Source of the DNA: Planctomycetota bacterium
GTDB taxonomy: Bacteria; Planctomycetota; Phycisphaerae; WQYP01
Length of the DNA: 11,408 nt
Reading direction: 5' to 3'
Assembly: GCA_021785155.1 (NCBI GenBank)
Contig: JAJYGE010000453.1
Location: 1 to 11,408, forward strand
Shown piece after piece: positions 6,293 through 11,408 of this stretch. Each line of letters begins with the position of its first letter. The first letter of the stretch is position 1. Made by a program: the position numbers and the translations under genes. The notes below the pieces were generated by a model that was not told the DNA's origin, ran no database searches, and saw only the letters and a list, made by a program, of their open reading frames with translations.

Positions 6293-7107
6293 CTCTCCAG
6301 AAAGAACAAACTTCCGCCGATCTTTCGCCGAGCGCGGAAAATCCGCTGACGCTTTGGGGATACTCCCCCTCGGCACTGCATGATTTGTTCTGGCTTTCCA
6401 AAGAAGTGGCTGTCGTGAGATCCGGTTCCACCGCCCCCATGTCAGCGGATGCCCGGCTGTTTATGCTGGTGCCATCGGGACGGTTATTTCGCTTGCATCT
6501 GCGTCTTATTTTGGACCGATTATTCTGGATGCCGCGAGACCTGTATTTCATCGGATTGAATCCTCCGTCCGGTCGCCAGTCCACCAGATCAATTAACAAT
6601 GAAGCGCCCGCTGCGGCGGTTTCAATGGGCAGTGATCGGAGACCGGGTACTTCCACCAAACGGATCGTTGATCATTGTCCGCTGTGCGTTGAAAATGCCA
6701 TGCTTCCAGCGCGACTGGCTCTGACGCCCCATCGGCAAATCGCCGAATTCTGGCAAACCCTCAGCACGCGGGAAAATCTGTGGATGCGCCTCCGAAGGCG
6801 TTATCGCGATTTCGGCTCATTAAGGTTGACCGGTTTGACTTACGCGGATTCTGGCGACCAAGCCATGGATTATCTTCAGATGCTCGCCCGGGACTGGCCT
6901 GATCCGGAATCGACCATTCCGGGTATCGTACGCCTGGCCCGGCAGGTTTATGGTCCCGAAGGTTTTGATATATCAGATTTTAAGAATACAATCAGGCCCA
7001 TCTGGATAGGCCAAGGCCGCACCAGCACCGAATCCACCATCGGAATACTGCCCGACGCGGTCCCGGCGACGCGCGCGGCAATTCCTGACCTTGGGAGGAA
7101 AAAATGA
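6289..7107 (+). CDS. Unrecognised 272-residue protein of the exosortase operon
   Basis: I do not recognise a family with confidence. The gene is real. Its ATG overlaps the stop of the kinase gene (ATGA), GAGGAA lies just upstream, and its own stop overlaps the next start in the same way, so it is translationally coupled on both sides. The N-terminal part (about 20-90) is the most domain-like, with LWGYSPSALHDLFWLSKEV (22-40) and then a hydrophobic/aromatic stretch LFMLVPSGRLFRLHLRLIL (57-75). There is no signal peptide or clear membrane helix. The only cysteines are in CPLC (130-133). Residues about 95-125 and 240-272 look disordered, and a region rich in Arg and Trp lies at about 150-205. 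The position between the chain-length kinase and the TPR protein suggests a cytoplasmic accessory of polysaccharide assembly, but that is context only. Confidence 0.8.
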   Translation: MTLQKEQTSADLSPSAENPLTLWGYSPSALHDLFWLSKEVAVVRSGSTAPMSADARLFMLVPSGRLFRLHLRLILDRLFWMPRDLYFIGLNPPSGRQSTRSINNEAPAAAVSMGSDRRPGTSTKRIVDHCPLCVENAMLPARLALTPHRQIAEFWQTLSTRENLWMRLRRRYRDFGSLRLTGLTYADSGDQAMDYLQMLARDWPDPESTIPGIVRLARQVYGPEGFDISDFKNTIRPIWIGQGRTSTESTIGILPDAVPATRAAIPDLGRKK

Positions 7108-10100
7108 ACTCACGACAACGCATGAAGCGCCGTCTGCTGATTCTGGCGGGCGTTATGTTGACTCTCCTGGTGCTCGGTGGCGCACTGGTTATATATCGCA
7201 AGCATCGCATACATGAGCACTTCCTGCACCTTCGCGCGCAGGGACTTGCCGCGGTGAAAGCAAAAAAATATGAACTGGCGATCGGGGACCTTGGAGCTTT
7301 TCTGGGTCAGGATCCCACGGATTTGCCATCGCTGGAAGGTTATGCCGCAGCCAGCTTGAAAGTGCCGCAGCCGGGCGGCAGAAATCTTTATCAGGCCGCC
7401 TCGGTAATCAAACAGATTCTGTATCAAAAGCCCAATGATCTCAACTATCAACAGCAACTTGTCAAATTGCTCGCGGAACTCAATTACAATGTTGAATGTG
7501 TTACTCTGGCCGGGCAGATACTGGCCAAGTACCCGGACAATCTGCCCGCTTTGGAATCCGTATCTCAGGCCTATGGGCGGTTGAGAAAATTCAAACGCGC
7601 TTTTTTCGCGGCTGATAAAGCCTTTCACCTGTCGCCGGATCGCATCCAGAATGCTTTCATGGCCCTTGATATGCTTTATCAGCAGCAGTTGCCCGCATCC
7701 ACGCTCACGAATTGGGCCGGCAAATTTCTAGCCCAGCAACCTGATAATCCCGTTTATCAGATCATTGACAGTGCCGCCGCCGCGTTGGCCGATGAGCCGG
7801 GAAATGCCCGTCGCATGGCCCGCAAGGCCGCCGCGAATGTAAATCTTTTCCGGCATGCCGGGTGTATTCTTCCGCTGGTGCGGCAACTTGATTCCCTGCA
7901 GCTTTACACACAGGCCACGCTGGTGCTGGAAAAAGCCGTGCGGAACGGAGCATCGGTTCCCATTCTTGAAGCCTTATGTGATCGGCTATATCAGCAGGGC
8001 GACGACACGGATGTCCTGAAGCTGACCGCGACGAATTCGTCCGGCCATCCGATACTTCTGGCGTATCGTGCCCGCTCGCTGATCCGTCTGGATCATCCTC
8101 ATCAGGCGGCACGGATACTGCATTTACTCCATGCCATTAAAAATCCGGTGGCCAGCCAATGGTATGCGGTCTTAAATCTGCAATTACACCCCGATGTATC
8201 CGACGCGGTGCGAATGAAAATTCTTCGCACCGCGGCGTCAACATTTCCGGGACAACCTTATTTTGTGGATCTTCTGGGAGCCGGATACCAGCATGTCGGC
8301 GAACTGGAACTGGCTCTGATTCAATGGCAGAATGCCGCACGCCTGGCACCCACCTGGCCGGAACCGATTTTGCACCTGGCCTTGGGCCTGGTGCGGGCCG
8401 GCCACGTACGCGCCGCACGGTTGCTGGTGAAACGTGCCGCGGAAGTGGCACCACTGGATCGTCAGGTGCGCATTGCGCAAGTCCGTCTTTTGGCCACCGC
8501 AACACCGGCCAACAATCCGGCCCGGGTTGAAGCCTTGCTAAAGTCCATCCACAGTCTGGAACGGCAATATCCCGGAAGGCCGATTCTTTCAGGCGAACAG
8601 ATTCGCTGTCTGATTGCCTTAAAGCGGTTGGCTTCGGCGCGTCATGTACTTGCCACGGCCCTGGCCGCAAATCCACCGCATAAACTTTCCACACTGCTTG
8701 GATTCTATGCCATCAACCGGATCAACAAACTGGGCATGGGGCGGACAATTCTGGCCGCGGCCCAAAAAAGCTATGGTCTGCGCCCGCGTATCGCACTGGC
8801 CTATGCCGGCCGACTGCTGCAGGCCAAGCACCCCAAACAGGCTCTGGCCTTTTTGCAATCACATCGTCAAACTTCCGGTCCGCAAGCCCCCCGATGGGAT
8901 CTGGTCATGGCGGAATATTTCTCGGCAACCCGGAACCATGCCGCCGGGAACGCCTGGAAGAAAGCGGCCGCCGCTGATGCGGATAACGCCCATGCCCAGT
9001 GGCTGGCATTATCCGTTCCAGATTTGCAGACGGATCGCGCGTTTATCCTGGCTACGTTTACTCGGCTCCAATCCATTATCGGTACCCATGGCTTTTCCTG
9101 GAAAATGGCCAAGGCTGGTTGGCTGATCAATCACGGCATTGGTAAAAAAGATCTCGTCGCAGCGCGGAAATTGCTGCGGCAAACTATCCGCACATCGCCC
9201 GATGTGCTCCTGCCGCATCTGCTGCTGGCGCAAATATATCTCAAAGATGGCGACACCGTTGATGCCATCAGTCAGCTTCAGGTGGCGGCGGCGATGGCCC
9301 CGCAAGACGCCGGCATTGCGCTGCAGTTGGCACGGCTGTATCAATCGGAAGGTGACAGCGGCCACGCCCGGCAATATCTTCAACTGGTGGCCAATTCCAC
9401 CACCGCCACGCCCGCTCAACAGCGTCAGGCTGCGGCGTTATTTGTGGCCGACGGCCAAACCAGCCAGGCCATTGCACTGCTGCGGCGTGCCCAGACCGCG
9501 GGCAAAGCCGGTCCGGGTGACAGCCTGATCCTGGCGGAACTTTATCAGCAGGAAGGGCGCAACAATTCGGCATCCCGGCTTTATCAGCAATTGCTGAAGA
9601 CCCCCAGCGCTCCGGTTATCGCCGCGGCCAGCCGCTTTTATGCCCGGCAGGGCCACCCTGCCAAGGCGCTGCAAATTCTTTCCGGGCTGAAAAGTCTGAA
9701 ACTTTCCGCCGGCGTCGTGGATCTTATCTATGGTGACTTCTACGCCGATTCCGGCCAGGCGAAAAATGCCCTCGCCGCATATCAGGCCGCCGCTGCCGCG
9801 GCACCACAAAGCCAGATTGTCTGGTATCGCCTGCTGACTTTGGAAATGCGCCTCGGCGACACGCATGCGGTAAAGGAGGTCACGCGTTCCGCCATTGCGG
9901 CGCTGCCGAATGATAAAACGCTGGCATTTATCAAAACTAATCTTTCCGTCATCACGCCATTGATTAAAAATGTCGTCCTGCGACCCATAGCCGTCGGGCT
10001 TCTGGCCAATCCGCCGATGGCCTCCGTTCAGGATGTGGTCCAGACCGTTGGCACGGCTGTGGCCGCCCACCCCAAGGTGACGGATTTTGCCGCCCAACTC

Positions 10101-11258
10101 GCGCGTCTGGCCAAGAGGCATCCGCATTTTGCGGCCCTGCAAAATGTGGCGGCGCAGTATCTTATTTCCGCCGGCCATCCGCATCATGCATCCATGGTGG
10201 CACTGGCCGCAATGCGAATGTTTCCCACCAGCGCCACCCCGGCCCGACTGGCGTCGGTCGCATTTGCCGCATCGCATCAATGGTCACAAGCCTTGAGCGC
10301 TGCACAAACCTGGGCGAAACGCACAGCGTCCGATCCCACCTCCGCTATAGTGCTCCAGGCTGTGGCGTATCTGAATCTTTCCGAGCCGGATGCCGCCGTG
10401 CGCACCATTACGCCTTATTTGGATGTGGCGTTGAAAGACCCCTTGCATGATCCCGGTATTATTGCTGTTTATCTGCAGGCTCAGATCGCGCTAAACAATA
10501 TGGTCGAACTCAAACGCGTGCTGCTGCCGCTGCTGCCGCTATCTCCGAGCTGGCGGCAATTTGCCGTTAATATCGCTGGCCGTCAATTGCCGTCCACGAT
10601 GGCCGCACTTTGGCTCAATCGCGTGGGAGCCGTCACGCCGGCCACCGCATTTGCCGAACAATTACAACTGGCACAAGGTTGGTGGGCTTTAGGTCAGCGT
10701 GTGGGCAACAACGCGTATCTGAATCATGCCGCCGATATACTGGCCGATGCCCTCAAAAATAAAGCACTCTCACCGCTCCAGCGCGGAGCCATGCTGGCGG
10801 AATTGGCCACCGTGCAGTTGTCCGCGGGGCAAACCGTGCCGGCCATCACTAATTATCAGAATGCGTTGAAACTCAATGATCATCTGCCCGTGGCGCAGAA
10901 TAATCTGGCCATGCTGCTGCTGCGGCAAAGCAATCCCGATCTAACAGAGGCAGTATCACTGGCGTCCGCCGCGGTTAAGGCCGTTCCCAATGTCGCCGCA
11001 TATTGGGACACTCTGGCATTGGTGCAATCGCGCGCCGGTGATGTGAAGTCCGCCATAAAGTCCATTCATTCGGCCATCAACCTGCAGCCTGGAAATCCAC
11101 AGTGGAATATTGATCTGGCCCGCATTCTCGTGCGTGCCGGCGACTTGAAACAGGCCGCCGGTGTACTGCATAAAATCGACCCGCAGAAAATAAATTCTCC
11201 GCAAATGCCGGCCAGCGCCAGACAGCACTATGAAGCGCTCATGCAGCGCATCAAGTAA
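7104..11258 (+). CDS. Giant membrane-anchored TPR-repeat protein (PrsT-like)
   Basis: This 1384-residue protein starts at the ATG at 7104, with a strong Shine-Dalgarno GGGAGG 5 bases upstream and a 4-base overlap with the preceding gene. A basic N-terminus (MNSRQRMKRR) is followed by one membrane helix at about 11-31. There is no lipobox, so it is anchored as a type II membrane protein. The remainder is alpha-helical tetratricopeptide-like repeats almost to the end. Clear examples are near 385-463 (AGYQHVGELELALIQWQNA), near 703-763 (LLLAQIYLKDGDTVDAISQ) and 1300-1335 (YWDTLALVQSRAGDVKSAI). TPR arrays are protein-binding scaffolds. PEP-CTERM/exosortase loci commonly carry a long TPR protein (PrsT, a lipoprotein), and other polysaccharide secretion systems use TPR proteins to bridge the inner-membrane complex and the outer-membrane exit. 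This one is longer than usual and lacks lipidation. No catalytic domain is visible. Confidence 0.9.
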   Translation: MNSRQRMKRRLLILAGVMLTLLVLGGALVIYRKHRIHEHFLHLRAQGLAAVKAKKYELAIGDLGAFLGQDPTDLPSLEGYAAASLKVPQPGGRNLYQAASVIKQILYQKPNDLNYQQQLVKLLAELNYNVECVTLAGQILAKYPDNLPALESVSQAYGRLRKFKRAFFAADKAFHLSPDRIQNAFMALDMLYQQQLPASTLTNWAGKFLAQQPDNPVYQIIDSAAAALADEPGNARRMARKAAANVNLFRHAGCILPLVRQLDSLQLYTQATLVLEKAVRNGASVPILEALCDRLYQQGDDTDVLKLTATNSSGHPILLAYRARSLIRLDHPHQAARILHLLHAIKNPVASQWYAVLNLQLHPDVSDAVRMKILRTAASTFPGQPYFVDLLGAGYQHVGELELALIQWQNAARLAPTWPEPILHLALGLVRAGHVRAARLLVKRAAEVAPLDRQVRIAQVRLLATATPANNPARVEALLKSIHSLERQYPGRPILSGEQIRCLIALKRLASARHVLATALAANPPHKLSTLLGFYAINRINKLGMGRTILAAAQKSYGLRPRIALAYAGRLLQAKHPKQALAFLQSHRQTSGPQAPRWDLVMAEYFSATRNHAAGNAWKKAAAADADNAHAQWLALSVPDLQTDRAFILATFTRLQSIIGTHGFSWKMAKAGWLINHGIGKKDLVAARKLLRQTIRTSPDVLLPHLLLAQIYLKDGDTVDAISQLQVAAAMAPQDAGIALQLARLYQSEGDSGHARQYLQLVANSTTATPAQQRQAAALFVADGQTSQAIALLRRAQTAGKAGPGDSLILAELYQQEGRNNSASRLYQQLLKTPSAPVIAAASRFYARQGHPAKALQILSGLKSLKLSAGVVDLIYGDFYADSGQAKNALAAYQAAAAAAPQSQIVWYRLLTLEMRLGDTHAVKEVTRSAIAALPNDKTLAFIKTNLSVITPLIKNVVLRPIAVGLLANPPMASVQDVVQTVGTAVAAHPKVTDFAAQLARLAKRHPHFAALQNVAAQYLISAGHPHHASMVALAAMRMFPTSATPARLASVAFAASHQWSQALSAAQTWAKRTASDPTSAIVLQAVAYLNLSEPDAAVRTITPYLDVALKDPLHDPGIIAVYLQAQIALNNMVELKRVLLPLLPLSPSWRQFAVNIAGRQLPSTMAALWLNRVGAVTPATAFAEQLQLAQGWWALGQRVGNNAYLNHAADILADALKNKALSPLQRGAMLAELATVQLSAGQTVPAITNYQNALKLNDHLPVAQNNLAMLLLRQSNPDLTEAVSLASAAVKAVPNVAAYWDTLALVQSRAGDVKSAIKSIHSAINLQPGNPQWNIDLARILVRAGDLKQAAGVLHKIDPQKINSPQMPASARQHYEALMQRIK

Positions 11259-11408
11259 ATGCCGCAACAAAGAAGTTGGGCGCTAGTGCTCTGTCACGCC
11301 TAAATATTAGGATTGATTGGCCGCAAACGCCCCAGCGGCAAGGAGCCAGCGGCGAAAACCGGGTCCATAGACCCATTGAGCCGATGCGACGCCGCAGATG
11401 GGGCGTGT
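11259..11408. repeat. Non-coding right edge with nested inverted repeats
   Basis: CCTAA (11299-11303) and TTAGG (11307-11311) form a perfect short palindrome. Further on, four nested pairings can form one long imperfect hairpin: ACGCCCC (11327-11333) with GGGGCGT (11400-11406), GCGGC (11335-11339) with GCCGC (11391-11395), CGGC (11350-11353) with GCCG (11380-11383), and GGGTC (11361-11365) with GACCC (11370-11374, loop CATA). CCAGCGGC also occurs twice (11332-11339 and 11346-11353). There is no T-run, so this is not a standard terminator, though it may still end or stabilise the operon transcript. It could be the margin of a dispersed repeat or insertion sequence continuing past the window. 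Confidence 0.4.

Noticed and set aside
9438..10280. Long minus-strand open frame (280 codons) inside the TPR gene
   Set aside because: It is antisense to well-formed TPR coding sequence. The product is Gly/Arg/His-rich shadow sequence without domains, as expected opposite GC-rich alanine/leucine codons. The same applies to the minus frames at 8137-8694 and 7110-7628.

Overview
The window carries most of one exopolysaccharide/exosortase locus on the plus strand (about 0.9 to 11.26 kb). The start of a divergently transcribed glycoside hydrolase gene lies on the minus strand at the left edge. The gene content (exosortase, EpsI-like protein, chain-length regulator/tyrosine kinase, very large TPR protein, GH92 mannosidase) fits a Gram-negative environmental bacterium. 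A planctomycete-type genome, perhaps of the Phycisphaerae kind, is my best guess. That is an inference from gene content and style, because the window has no rRNA or other phylogenetic marker.

Layout: positions 1-681 (minus) hold the first 227 codons of a secreted GH92 alpha-mannosidase. Positions 682-1238 are a long, relatively AT-rich divergent intergenic region. It has one good extended -10 promoter pointing right and a pair of mutually exclusive hairpins just before or across the first plus-strand start. Positions 1239-1973 encode a specialised NusG paralog (NGN + KOW, RfaH/UpxY/LoaP-like). A 224-base gap with two hairpins follows. Then comes a tightly packed run: exosortase (2198-3100), EpsI-like protein (3142-3858), Wzz/BY-kinase fusion (3842-6292), an unrecognised 272-residue protein (6289-7107) and a 1384-residue membrane-anchored TPR protein (7104-11258). 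The last four genes are linked by overlaps of 17, 4 and 4 bases, which suggests translational coupling. The final 150 bases are non-coding and rich in nested inverted repeats, possibly the edge of a repeat or mobile element.

Working model (inference): the NusG paralog promotes read-through into the operon. The Wzz/kinase protein controls polysaccharide polymerisation and export, with the TPR protein as an envelope scaffold. The exosortase and EpsI-like protein process surface proteins whose sorting-signal substrates are encoded elsewhere. The most striking single feature is a two-motif MshEN-like domain (a known cyclic-di-GMP-binding fold) inserted inside the BY-kinase domain, between Walker A' and Walker B. 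It suggests direct second-messenger input into the polysaccharide kinase.
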